DNA of 64,000 nt, taken from the NCBI GenBank assembly GCA_024449915.1, contig JAMZAV010000093.1:372001-436000 (forward strand), given 5' to 3'. Below the pieces are notes generated by a model. The model saw only the letters and a list, made by a program, of their open reading frames with translations. It did no database searches and was not told where the DNA came from. The DNA comes from Sweltsa coloradensis (Eukaryota > Arthropoda > Insecta > Plecoptera > Chloroperlidae). Shown in pieces: positions 34,943 to 46,734 of the stretch. Made by a program: the position numbers and the translations under genes. Numbering within the stretch: position 1 is the stretch's first letter; every line of letters begins with the position of its first letter.

Positions 34943-36085
34943 TCGACCGGAAGACGACGGATTAGCCGAAACCGTCGGGCCGGATTTGCGACGAAATTGT
35001 TGTGGAAATTGAAAATCTTTTATCAATACTGTCATTTTCGAAGCTCTGAATTTAGTAGAATAATAAGATGTGAACCAGAAAATAATAAATTGATGAGAAC
35101 GGCGAATCTTCCATTTTGTTGTGCCTCTTGAGAGTATTGAAAGAAGTCGTTTTCAAATTGGCTCTTTGACTTTTACAGTCTTCAGGATCGTATCATATTG
35201 CAGTCAATCCTACTCGCACCCATAGAAATATATTGCTTTTCCCCATGTAATATAAGGATATATAAAATGTATTTCTCGTTTTGAAAAACGAATTGTGGGG
35301 AAGTTTTATGGCTTATCAGGTTTCAACCATTTTCGACTAACAGAGTGAAAGCGCAAATGAAATATGGGCTACCCCCATTTCGGTTCAAGTCATTCGTTTT
35401 ACCGGTACTAAAAATAAAGAAAAATACAGTTTTAATAAATTGTTATGTACAATATATTTTGACTTTAATGCTATTACAAAATAAATAATTAGAAATTACG
35501 ATTTTTGTTTGATGAGTGTGTACGTAACATGGTGAAGTGATTATTCAAAATTGTTGCTCAAAACGTATTGATTGATCCCTGAATGTGACTGTTTAATGTT
35601 TCGTTCAAGAATCCGGGAATTTAAAATGTGCAAATAAATAAATAGATAATATTTCTTGTTTTTTTCGATTAAGGACAAATGTATATTTATTTCTATACAT
35701 ATTCAATTCAGTTACAAACACTGATTTGCGAAGAAGGCACATACGTTAGTACTACAAACCCTCTAGCCTAGCATATCTTGGTTTACATTCTACACGTATG
35801 TAGAGAAGATCTGTACTGTGATAGTGTTTGTTTAAGACGAGCTTCAAAGCTAAGCCCGAGGGACATGTCTTACGTTGCAGATAGTGACATGACTTGACTT
35901 GAAAGTAAAATATTATGGATATGACAGAATACATACTTCAAGAAATGTAGCTAGTTTTCCTTCATACGTTTACTATCCGTATTGCTTTCTTTTCAAAGTA
36001 TGCTACTGAATATGGTCATTATACAAAGTTTTGGTCAATTAATAATTATTTTCCTTGTTATATTTTTTTTCTAAAGATTTTACGC
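34943..36085. other. Unannotated stretch with one weak tail hairpin
   Basis: At 35708-35724 TCAGT...ACTGA on the minus strand may be a diverged copy of the non-LTR tail hairpin, followed (minus) by 'AGAAATAAA'. Nothing else recognised. Confidence 0.35.
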
Positions 36086-36104
36086 TTTGGTGGAGGTGCC
36101 GGGT
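36086..36104 (+). repeat. 19-bp dispersed core motif
   Basis: Perfect TTTGGTGGAGGTGCCGGGT, preceded by TTTTACGC and followed by ACG as at 34074. Confidence 0.9.
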
Positions 36105-37311
36105 ACGTCCTATTCTTATCAACTATTCTGTTGTTTTAAACCCCTTTGTACGGCAGTGGTTTGCATATTTACCACCACCTTTCAAAATCTACACACTTAG
36201 ATCTGCCAGTTTTTCATGCTTTTAATCCGGTCAAAAAGCTGCTTTGTTTTGTTCTGGATTGGTAGCACTTTTCTTTACTAAATTCTAATGATTTGAACAA
36301 TTTTTGTATTAGTTCAAAAATCGAATTGTGTATAAAAACGCAAAAATAAACAAATTCACAGTATTTCCCGGATATTTTGTTTGGCTGTAGTAGATTCAAT
36401 TTGAACATGTATAAAAATGGAAAAAATAAAAAATTGTCAAAAAAGTTTTTTAGCCTCAAATTTCGTTTTTTTTCATCTTTAATATCAATTTGGAATTCAA
36501 GATAATTCGTCATCGATTATCGAAAGCTTATTGAATATTGACGATAATATAGGTCAAGTTTATACTATAATACACTCGGTTTGGGTATAGGTGATCGTGT
36601 GCATCCCTATTGGTAATGAAGGGTGTATGATGTCAAGCAATCAAGCCCATGGTTATTAATATGAAGTCAACGTCTTCTAGCTAGATGATAGGTAACGCAA
36701 TCAGGACCGCAGTTCAAGCCAAGATGATCACGATCACAAGATTGCTTGGCTTCGCACGCTCTGTTGATACGACAACGTGAGACCACAGCCAGGCGTTAAA
36801 CAAACCTAACTTATACTGGCAACCCCTTAAATGTCTTAATTACCCCCTACTTAAATTCAATCCGTTAGTAGGTAATTTGCCCCATACACACACACATTAT
36901 ACACAATTTTAGGTAATCAACATAACATATTGCCAACATTTTTAAGTGCAATGTAGTTTAAACTTGGAAGATCATTGACTTGCCTAAAGATAAATTACCA
37001 TACCTTATTGAAAAAGTATCATTACTTTCTCATTAACTAAAAGTATGTTCTCAATAATGTATTAATAAATTGATAATATCGGTTTCGTTACCGTTGTTAT
37101 CCAATGAAGCAATCTCGCAACGAATAGTGTCAAGCAGCTTTCTGTAGCCGACTCGTCGACGATCAATTCAACGTGGATATACAATTATATATACTACTGT
37201 AAAATATAATATATATTTTTTGTTTATATAATATTCTGTCCATACCACTGATTGCCATATTTCCTTTTAAAAATATCGATCTTTGGTTGGTTATCGCTCA
37301 CTCGTCGATTG
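36105..37311. other. Unannotated spacer
   Basis: AT-rich. No supported gene or repeat. Confidence 0.4.
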
Positions 37312-37415
37312 CGTCGGGGCCTACAGGGTTGGCTTGGTCGCTTTGATTTACAGTCCCCCACTGAAAATCAGTTATATAACTGAATGGGTAGACTCTAAAT
37401 GCAATGCATTTATTT
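37312..37415 (+). mobile_element. Non-LTR 3' tail with perfect hairpin
   Basis: 'ACAGGGTTGGCTTGGTCGCT', then 'CACTGAAAATCAGTTATATA', closing the perfect palindrome TCAGTTATATAACTGA (37368-37383), then 'GGGTAGACTCTAAAT'. Inverted partner at 30130-30275. Confidence 0.75.
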
Positions 37416-38617
37416 AAATTATTGAGTGTGATGTTGGCATTCATGCAAGATACGCGTCATACGCAACACCTGATATGTGGAAAACAACATGTCCCAATAG
37501 CTACGACCGAATCATAGTGTTTCATTGCATTAGCCTTGAAGTGAAAAGGTGTGGTTTGAGTTTTTTCAACATATATGTAGCTTCCTCATTAAAATTTCTC
37601 CTATAGAAATATCCTAAATTGATGGATTTCAGAGAGCTTATTAAAATTCACCGCAAGGGAAATGTATTTCTTGTCGTCTTGTAGATGGTCTGGATTCAAG
37701 TTTGACCTTTTTATATTGCGACCTTAAAGTCGTCAATGTAAACATCATTTTAACCGAGCACTAACAATTTAAAGAAAAAAGTCTTTTATAGAGAAACAAT
37801 CACCAGAAATAAAAAGATGTAACGTATTTTTGTAGAAACGCAAACAAACTCCCATATAATTAGACCGACTCTTCTTTTAATTTTCTCTTTGTTAAGTCAG
37901 TTATCTGTTTAACGTGAAAGCAACGTAGCATTCTCAAACTTCCCTAATGCCAGCCGAATGTTTTCGAACGATCTTTTTTCATCTTCGTTACAAAAACCTT
38001 CATTACGTGAACTGTGTTCGTATATAATTTTTTATCATTTCCCATTTGCGTTCCTCGTTGGTGTCTTTTGTATCGGGGAAAAACAACGACAAGCCATTAG
38101 CTACCTTATTGACTTAACCTTGCTGTTCATCCGCCGTACACTCGCACACAGTAGTTGTAGTGAGTTGTGTGTCTGGTGGCTTGATAGTGCATGCTTCTAT
38201 TGAAGTCGCAGGTTTGAATCCGACCACCAGCATCCAGGACTGAAATATTTGTTCTAAGAATTTTTATATTCAGTCATAAGAGCTGCGTGGATTGAGTCCT
38301 CTGTAACAGCCCTTGGACTTTCCCTTCATAACTACCCTTACCCCTAACACTTAGTTAGACGCCATTTCTAATATTAAATTACACATACCAAAGGTTTACA
38401 AAAAATAGCTTTATCCTGGTGATTGGTTAAAGCCTTAAAACAAAACTTTACAAATAATGTGATATGAAAATGAAAACTGTCACAGTGAAATAACGATTGA
38501 TTCAACTTTCAACGCAATAGGGAATTTGCGTAAGTTCCCGATATCGGTTAAAAGTAGATATTCGTCTAAAAATGATATGAACGTTAATTTTAGGTTTTAA
38601 AAATTAATCTTTAAAAC
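37416..38617. other. Unannotated stretch with a possible tRNA-like fragment
   Basis: At 38178-38232 a 7-bp acceptor-like pair CTGGTGG/CCACCAG encloses GGTTTGAATCC (B-box-like), but the arms between are too short for a tRNA. Possibly a SINE remnant. Confidence 0.3.
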
Positions 38618-39072
38618 TAATCGTTAAAATACCACAACAGTAATATCTCTCCCCACAATATAAATAATAAAATCAAGGACCCGGCACCTCCACCAACAAT
38701 GCTATTCTTATGGAGCTAAAACTTTTCTCGCTCTACCCGGCACCTCCACCAACAATGCTATTCTTATGGAGTTAAAAATGTTTTAGGTCTACCCAGCACC
38801 TCTACCAATCTCATATTACATTGTTATACGAATCATTTGTTTTTTACGGTGAATTTGACTTATTATAATATTATGGACTGTGATGTGCATTTTCCCCCAA
38901 AAATAACTTGGAATAATGTGACCTTTATCCAGTTATTTTGTTTTATTTATTTATTTAACGTCTATCCTATTCAGTTAAAAAACTAACTTACAAAGGAGGA
39001 CAACTAAATAAATCTAATTACATAGATGCAGACACAACAATGAACTACAGTTTAGTAAATATTTGAAATAGT
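38618..39072 (-). repeat. Composite repeat C, copy 3
   Basis: Cores at 38679-38696, 38735-38752 and 38791-38808 (the last with two changes, ACCCAGCACCTCTACC), 56 bp apart. The tail hairpin is at 38971-38986, followed by 'CAAAGGAGGACAACTAAATA'. Same orientation as copy 2, 15 kb away. Confidence 0.85.
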
Positions 39073-39079
39073 AATATTA

Positions 39080-40660
39080 CAACAACAATGCAAATAACGT
39101 AGTGTAGTCTATCATCTGTGACAATTATGGAAAAAATAGCCAGTACGAAATACGTGTAAATATTGCAAGTTTTACTCAATCTCCGAACTGAATTTGGGGG
39201 TACCTTGAGCGTTCAAGATTCGATACACTTTGGGCACTGCATTGGCACAGCCAGACAAATAACACATTTTTTTTTAAAACAAAACCATTGTCGTTAAAAT
39301 AATTCCGAAACATTAGCTGCTTATTTTTCAATTAATTAATTCTTGTAGGTTTAATTCGCAATGGATCTAGATGATTTTGTTAGAAGTTCTTAATAAACTT
39401 GTACCGGATGTCTGTTCAAAAATTTTAGCGCAAACTGTTCAGCGATTCGTCTGATTTTCGATGTTTTCGACATACTCACAGAATCACGGAAGAGCCGATT
39501 TTCTTGAACGGTTTCCTTAGTCGCTTCGCTCTCTCGTCTAACTATCAATTAAAATACTTTTAAAAGCTTACGTTGTGATATAATAAATGTATAAAATAAA
39601 ATATTATTCATACTAGAACAAATTAGATGTCAAAATGTGCTTCTATACAGCCAGGTAATCTCCAAAAGGGAGTAACTTGATATATCGTTACGTGATTTGT
39701 TGACCGGTATCATGAAGGCTGGTGACGTATGACCCGTTTTGTTTTCGCCAAAATATGTAGGAAACTTTCACCCTTATGCTATAAATCATGCTACTCTCAA
39801 AATGAAGAAAATAAGATATTTTTGTGTAAAGGAAGGTGGCCTGTAACCCAGTAGAACCATAAAATAATGTTATGCAAATTCCCTATTATTGATAACAAAA
39901 CGTAAAATATTTCCACGTTATCTGGCCAAACAGTTATATCGTTTTGAATGAAACTTCAATAAGGCTCAACGCCATTCATTAACACGCATCGATCTGGCTG
40001 GATGTTTGCAGATAAACGTTCGAACAACGAGCCGGTCTAGATTGAATATTATCTTGGAACAAAACTCTGTAATTCACACTTTTGAAATGCGCGCTTTTAA
40101 TTCCTTCTAATCTGGCGCGAAGTGGCCTCTAATTGCTAGTTCAACGAACAACCTTGCCCGCGCTTAGACGGAACGGTGAGGATTAGCCAAGTATAACTGA
40201 ACCAATGTGAGTGTGAGAGAGAGAGGAAAACAGAGAAAATATATAGAATAAAAGAGAATAGAAAGAAGGGGGAATGAGGCAAATAGAGGGCAGAGATGGA
40301 CGAGAAATGGTAACGAAGGTAGAAAATGAAGACAAAGAAGAAAAAGGTGGAAAGAGAAGACATTTGATTTGATTAATGTTCTATTTCGTATGAAGGGTAG
40401 ATTAAGGGCAAAATATAAATATTTACACCTTAATAACTCGTAAATAACTACAAATCATTTTGACAATATAAAAGATTGTAAGATTTTAGTTGTATTTCTT
40501 AATACATATTTATATATGAGAAATATATGTATTAAGAGGTAAACTCGTATAATTTAATGACAATATAATATACCTTTATATCTTTTTTAACCATTATTTT
40601 AAAGGAGGGTAAAGTGTAAAGTTAGATGAGAGACGTTAAGGCTTGAATAAAAATATATGT
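39080..40660. other. Unannotated stretch with a strong hairpin
   Basis: Near 40498-40545 TCTTAATACATAT and ATATGTATTAAGA form a 13-bp stem in very AT-rich DNA. Otherwise no supported gene or repeat. Confidence 0.4.
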
Positions 40661-40664
40661 AAAT

Positions 40665-40720
40665 AACCCGGTCTCCCAATTGACGGTCGGGTGCTTTACC
40701 CCTAAGCTACCGAGACGGTT
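40665..40720 (-). pseudogene. tRNA-Asp(GTC)-like fragment
   Basis: The minus strand reads an A-box-like TAGCTTAGGGGTAAAGC, an anticodon arm CCCGA/TTGGG around a loop CCGTCAA (anticodon GTC, Asp), then a truncated T arm ending CGGGTT before AT-rich DNA. The 3' half of the T arm and the acceptor are missing, so this is a pseudogene or a SINE head. Confidence 0.55.
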
Positions 40721-41114
40721 AACTTCATAACATTTTGATCGTTGGTGCATTGTAGAACTGAAAAAATTGTAACAGTACTGCATCAATTCTGCTGCCTTTG
40801 AACTGATCATCTCAACTCGATTTATGTCATTTCCTAACGTAGGTATGAGCGAGGGTTTATTTATGAATTTCATTAATCTGGAAACACCACCGTATGTATA
40901 ATTGTAATTGTACACCGCTGAGGTGGATTTTGTAATTTTTGGATTGATTTCTATAAAACCAATTACACCTATAGGAGTGTTTTCCGATTAATGAAATTGA
41001 GATGTGGATGGAAATGTTCCAAAAAGGAGAAAGAGAGGGAATGAAGAGGTTAAGATTCAAGAAATTAATCGAGAAAGTGGAGACGTGCGGGATAGAAAGA
41101 TAACTGTCTGCGAA

Positions 41115-41145
<31 letters not shown>

Positions 41146-41150
41146 AAGAA
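41115..41150. repeat. GA microsatellite
   Basis: (GA)n running into AAAGAAAG. The serine/leucine-rich minus-strand frame of 154 codons that crosses it is an artefact. Confidence 0.9.
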
Positions 41151-41870
41151 GAGATATTTCCTGAAATGAGATCGGTGCGGAATCCGTAACAATAATGGCG
41201 GCTTATTAATTAGCGACCTGCCGGGCGCGTCCGCATTGTTCTCCCGTGAGGCGATATTAACTCGTAATCTCCGAACAAAGCGACCGAGTGAATTAAAATC
41301 ACATACATGAGAAGATATCATTCCAGAGAGCGGATTTCATTTAGTCTGCCAACCTAACTTGACGATAGAAACCTACTCCCTGCAGTTACTGTGGCGGCTG
41401 CAGCTACGAGGAAGACAGGGATGTATCCTCGCTCAACCAACCTTTTCTTGTTTAAAAATTAAATGTGTTTAAATTTATAAGACTTCTGAGAATATTAAAC
41501 TTAAAAGGATATGGTTTATCTTCTAACTCAACAGTTACTGTAAAAAATATATGCAAATGAAGACTTAAATTTGTTACATTGTTTCATGGGATGTAAACTT
41601 TTGTATCATAAAAATCCGTATTTAGAAAGGAAAACTAAGCCTACCAAGTTTTCTTCGGTTGTTAAAATGCAAATGGCAGAGTTTGAGTACTTATTAAACA
41701 GCTTCTGAGTATTCCGGTCATAATACGTTGTTAACCGTAATAACCTTGAAGAGGGTCACTCAGAGTAGAACCGATGTTTAAAGAATATAGATGTGGAGAG
41801 AAGTTATAGGTGATGTGTAGAACATGGGTGACATGATGTGGAATATGAAACGAGACAATTTACAATAAGG

Positions 41871-42610
41871 ACTAGAAAACGCTTAAGTCCTGCCGCGTTT
41901 TTGGATGAGCGTAATTGGTGCATTGAGCAGCCTGGTTATGCGAATTTGTTGTTCTGTGGCAAAATCATTAAATGAAATTTTAATAAATTATTAAATTAAA
42001 TTGAATTAACTAATTTTAATTTTTGATAAATTAATTGAAATTGTTGAAAAAAAAGAAAAAAGCGTAAAATTGCGATTTATAAGAAATAACTTCGTCGATC
42101 CCAATTTAACACTTATGTATTAATTCATAAAATAAGGGTTCTCAAAAAACGATTACAATCAGTTGAAACAACTTGGTAGTTAAATCAAAATCGTTAAAAT
42201 AGAAAAACCGTGTAAACAGAACGGATTTATGATAAATATTTTTCAATTGACACCTTCTTTAACGCCAGTATCTTAATATAAAATAAAGGTTTGTTAATCT
42301 TAAATACAGTTACTGTAAAAAGCATGTATGCTATAAGGGTCGAAGAAATTTTTAAAAATGCGAAAAACTTCGTAAAAATCGATTTTCATGAGAAACATTA
42401 TTCCACAATTCGTCGTCAAAACTTGCATTCAAGTTAGAGATTTAGAAGGTTATAAAATTTCATCGCAATCGATTATCGGTTAGACCGAAACGTGGAGGGA
42501 CAACGAGACAAAATACGTAAAGAAAAAAATGAAAAAAGTAACAGTTCGATTTTTCTCCAGTGATGAGTGAAATGGATCTTCGACATCGCTGCACGTCGCT
42601 ACCTCATCAA
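41871..42610 (+). mobile_element. Helentron/HINE-like element, subfamily A, copy A4 (decayed)
   Basis: Starts ACTAGAAAACGCTTAAG, then TTTTTGGATGAGCGTAATTG, and has three eroded internal units ('AAGGGTTCTCAAAAAACGAT' near 42135). It ends near 'CTGCACGTCGCTACCTCATC' and AA. Many small deletions relative to A1 and A3 make it the oldest-looking copy. Confidence 0.65.
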
Positions 42611-42699
42611 TTAAGAAGAGATGGAAGGAAGCCATAGCACTTAAACAAGAGAAGAGAGATGGGAGGATGTGGAAAAGATACTTTTGTGGAGGATAGAAA

Positions 42700-42812
42700 A
42701 AAACTGACTCGCTAAAAGCGGAAAACTACGATGGATGATAATAATGATAGTTGGATTAGATCACATTATAAATTAGTCATGTGACTAAGAGGGTAGACTG
42801 TAAATAAAAGTT
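42700..42812 (+). mobile_element. Non-LTR 3' tail with covarying hairpin
   Basis: TTAGTCATGTGACTAA (42773-42788) is followed by 'GAGGGTAGACTGTAAATAAA'. The downstream 'GGTAGAC..TAAA' matches the tail at 37.4 kb while the stem bases differ in a compensated way. Confidence 0.6.
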
Positions 42813-43891
42813 TATTTAATATACATTATATTTATATCTGTATGTGATTCCCTCTATATTCCTCTAATTAAACGGGAGATATTACACGCCTGATTGTTGT
42901 TATATGAATTTATCGATGGTAAATACAAATATATTGAATGTATGCATTATATGTACCTACACTGGTTTTGACAGGTTTACAATTTGGGAAGGATTATTGT
43001 AAATTTGATTGATGTGTTGCAACATATGACGCAAACGTTTCAACTCCATACTCACTGGAACATTACGTAATATTATGCAATCAGCAATTTTCTAATTAGA
43101 GGTAAACGCAATTGTATCAGACGAAATGTTTTATTTTGTTTGTTTTGGTTGCGTATTTTCTTCTCAATCTTTCTACAGTTGACTTTTTTTTGCCAAAATG
43201 GGCTTATTCAATTGGTACTTGGCAGGTTGTTTTGATAGGGAGAACATGTAACGCATTTAAGTAACATAAATATGAATTTGAATAGTAGTTGAGATGCCGA
43301 AAACTATTATGGTATAAATAGCCGAAAGTACAAATTACCACCGCAAACGGGGATTATGAAACTTAAAGAACTGGTATACAACTAAAATGGTTTAAATGAA
43401 CTTGTTTCACTGTTCGTGGATGATAATAATTGAATTTTATGCGATACGATTGTGCAAATCGAAGATAAGTTAAACCCTTTTCTAAATATCGCATGAATTA
43501 AATTGCATTTTTAAACCCAAAACAGTGTTACAAGTACATTTAAACGATTTTAGATATTATGTCTTCCTGTTGCTAGTGTATCTACAGCAATTTGTTGATT
43601 TTGTTCCCGTAAATTAGTGGGAACTCAACTAGTTTTAAAGGAGCAATTATGTGTATATGACAACCAACCTCGTGTATTATCGTACTTTCAAACATTACGC
43701 TTCAATTTCTGTAATGTTATGAAGCGAAACTCATCATGCATCACTTCTGTCTGAGCGTGCGTCTCGTTTCATCAGAAAACATGCAGGGCCTAAACGACCT
43801 CTTGATTGGCATGCGTTTATTTTTATTTCCCTTCAACAAGAATGATGAGACGGAATGTTTTTTTTATCAAAGAAAGGGAAATTATTCTTGG
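42813..43891. other. Unannotated spacer
   Basis: No gene or repeat recognised. Confidence 0.4.
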
Positions 43892-43910
43892 ACCCGGCAC
43901 CTCCACCAAA
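43892..43910 (-). repeat. 19-bp dispersed core motif
   Basis: ACCCGGCACCTCCACCAAA on the plus strand, perfect reverse complement of the consensus. It lies about 320 bp upstream of the exon at 44231. Confidence 0.9.
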
Positions 43911-44230
43911 AATACAAAACCTAGAAAATAAAGTGAGAATGACCTGCTTACAGTTTTTTTGTTCTACAATAGCGGTAAGCTTCGCTTCCTATTTCAGGCA
44001 CTCTTATTCCCTTGGTTTGTGTTTATTTATTTATTTCGTTATTTTTTTTTTGCACACATATAGGAACTAAACTACAAAATCAACGATGAGATGACTTAAC
44101 TTTTTTTTTTTTTGTGTATTCGTTATTTCATGGATGTATGGGCCTACATGGTACACATATAGGAACAAAACTCTAAATACATCAAAGTTGGTTCGCATAA
44201 TAACTAAACTAATTATTGTTTTTCTTGCAG

Positions 44231-44440
44231 TTTCAGAATGCTAGGCGGCGTAGCTGGCAGACACCTGAGTACTCGGCGTCGAGGCTCCTCCCCCATGGTG
44301 CGACTAGCGCCCCCTGGGGGTCTGGGGCTGGGGGACGAGGCCATGCCCGCCAACAGCCCCCGGTATCGGCGCCGTCGCGCGGTCACCACGTCCGACCACA
44401 AGTCCTGCGCCTTGGTGCAACTCAAGCTAGGCGACATCAT
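44231..44440 (+). CDS. Candidate coding exon of an unidentified gene
   Basis: The product is not recognised. The exon is sharply GC-rich inside AT-rich DNA. It is preceded by a branch-like ACTAAT, a pyrimidine tract and TTTCTTGCAG, and ends at a perfect GTAAGT donor (44441). A second acceptor TTTCAG lies 6 bp further in (ending 44236), which would give an in-frame alternative start of the exon. An ATG at 44238 could be the start codon, but the frame is open upstream to the acceptor, so it may be internal. From this ATG there are 67 codons plus 2 bases (phase 2): MLGGVAGRHLSTRRRG at the start, a Gly/Pro/Arg-rich basic stretch (SPRYRRRRAV near residue 40), and an end of TTSDHKSCALVQLKLGDI. The apparent stop TAA lies inside the donor. 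The basic, low-complexity start suggests a cytosolic regulatory N-terminus; that is inference. The partner exons are not visible in the window. Confidence 0.6.
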
Positions 44441-46026
44441 GTAAGTGTTGATTGGGTTCTTTAAAATACTCAATTAATATACTAACAAAATAAATAAACT
44501 ATCACGGACAAAATGTCACCGATAACCTCTACAAAAGACGTTTTCTAAAAATAATGAAAAAAATTTATAGAAAAGTTGTATATCGTGCATACTTAATTTG
44601 TTGAGCTTTTATCACGTTGTTCAGCTAGTTTACGTCTACGTTGATAGTTGTATCAATCTAATTAGCTCAAAATATGTCTCGAATCAAATATATTTTCAGA
44701 AAATAGGAAAATAACAAATCCAATTAATAATTATACAAACTACAGACCGAACGTTTTCGGTAAAATCTTAAAAGTTTTGAGAATATGGATTGATCTTAAC
44801 ATAACTTAATAATGATTAACCTCAGTAGAATAACTGTCAGAATACAGTATAGAGCTTTCAAGGTGGCCTAGGTTTTCGATATAGGGAAGAGCTCAGCTGC
44901 ATATTGCAATATGAGATTGGCTAAATCCCCGTGATCGTCAGTAGACCGTAACGAATCTATCTCTTCCCTGTTCACCTGCTCCGGACCAGCCTCGCAGAGA
45001 AGCCACGGCAGGGACAATCTCCTTCACACCAGTCTGTTGAGTGAACATCCATAGCACTTGATGTTTTACTTCGCATATTATATCACTGCGATCTGATGGT
45101 TTCGCAAACCGAGTAAGAAAACATATTTTTAATTTTTAGCTATTGCTAATATGTTTATTTCGATTTAGTTTAGCTACATGCAATTTTGTGTAATAATAGT
45201 CTTTATTCATACTTTTTTAATATAACCTTTCGCACTCTGTAGGCCTTATAGCAATAATGTGAATCAATTTCAACTTTTTTTCTTAATTTACATAGAAAAG
45301 TGAGATTAACAATTATTCATCGGAATATAAACACTTTTGTAAGTGTGTTATCAAGTCTATCTTTCACATATTCAACTTTCAATGATTATAAATCAAGTCT
45401 TTACAATATCTGGATCAGCCGAGCTGTCAAGACGTGTTAGAACTTCGTATATAACGTCTACGTACGTAGGTGTAAGTTGCCAACAAACCTCGAGCGATTT
45501 CTGTCATCCGAGAAATATGTTTCTCGGAACTCGCAGCGGTTTTGGTGACGGATTCAAGAACTCATCGATAATTGAGAAAAAATAATTGATAAAGCCGTCG
45601 CGCACGGTGCGTAGGAAATTGGAAATGGTAAATAATAAATTGCGTGGCGCCTCCTGCTTGGTAAGGGGGGGGGGGGGTCGAGGGGGGAACGCGCGGCTGG
45701 GCTGTGTAGACTGTGACACCGCAGATTCAAGCTACCACCCTTAGCACACGGCTGAAATGCATTTTCTGTTTTAAACTTGAAATTTGTTTAAGTATAGGAA
45801 AACATGTATATATCTATAATATCGGTGTTTTGAGATATTTTTAGGCGAAAATTAACTGGGGCGCTAATATATTGTGAAGAGTATAACAAAATCTGTGATA
45901 TTATAATCGAGATGTAAAACAATCGATTTCTTTCACATTAAAGATGGCTTTTACTTTACTTCTTAAATCAAGATTAATCCATAATGATATTATTAGATAT
46001 TTTCAACACGGTTGATCCGTAGATGG
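44441..46026. other. Probable intron start and spacer, with poly-G run
   Basis: Follows the donor at 44441. No further exon is recognised. A 13-G run lies at 45665-45677. Confidence 0.4.
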
Positions 46027-46452
46027 TCTAATTATATAGCGGTTTAGCCGAGCTCGTTTAACCGGTTCGAACACCGAAGTTAAGCAGAATCGGGCGTGGT
46101 CATGGGTAGAGTGGGTGACCGCTCATCCCTGAAACTCACGTATACCGCTGGTTAGAGCAGATGGAGGGTTTGGAAAGCTAGTGTAACGGCTTCGTTCTCC
46201 TCGACGTCTGCTCGGCAGTCCGGGTTAGTGGAGGAACCTATATGACTGTCAAAGTTACACCGTTCTTTCGGATGGGACGTTAAGCCGTTGATCCCCTTGG
46301 TACTTTTCGAAGAGTAGGCTACGTGCCGGTACCGGGTTTTCCCTCCTCCCTTCTGTTCATACTTCATCCTCATCTATCACCACTCATCGTCTCGAATAGC
46401 CAAAGTGCATAAATAGAGACGTTAAGCAAATCAATCAATCAATCTAATTATA
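46027..46452 (+). mobile_element. Full-length 5S-rRNA-headed SINE with target-site duplication
   Basis: A perfect 10-bp duplication TCTAATTATA flanks the element (46027-46036 and 46443-46452). The head (about 46037-46148) is a diverged 5S rRNA: AACACCGAAGTTAAGCAG, ATCGGGCGTGGT and GGGTGACCGCTC are the conserved internal-promoter blocks of 5S genes (box A, intermediate element and box C). A body follows, containing AGTAGGCTACGTGCCGGTAC. The tail then reads 'CTATCACCACTCATCGTCTC', 'GAATAGCCAAAGTGCATAAA' and a terminal (AATC)n. This is the layout of SINE3-type elements, transcribed by RNA polymerase III from the type 1 promoter and mobilised by a partner LINE. The intact duplication implies a fairly recent insertion. 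Confidence 0.88.
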
Positions 46453-46734
46453 GGCACATAATAATAATCTTAAAGGGTTTTTAAAAAAAGTGTTTACACT
46501 TTTAACAATGCGTAGAGATTTATGGATTGGTAAAATCAATAGCAGGTTAAAATATTGCAGCGTTTTGCAAGTTTCCATTTATATTTTAATTAGATTAGAT
46601 TTATGTACAAAATCCAATAAAAAGATCGAATTATATGGATTCAAAACACATATAATCATGTTTTGACTTTCCCCAAAACACAATTCAATCGTGAAGGATC
46701 TTTCTTTAAATAATGATTACCAGACTTTAATGTT

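Noticed and set aside
38178..38232. tRNA-like pairing CTGGTGG/CCACCAG around a B-box-like sequence
   Set aside because: The distance between the arms is too short for a tRNA and the T stem does not pair.
40857..41321. 154-codon minus-strand frame with a Ser-Leu run
   Set aside because: The open frame depends on the GA microsatellite. No recognisable domain.
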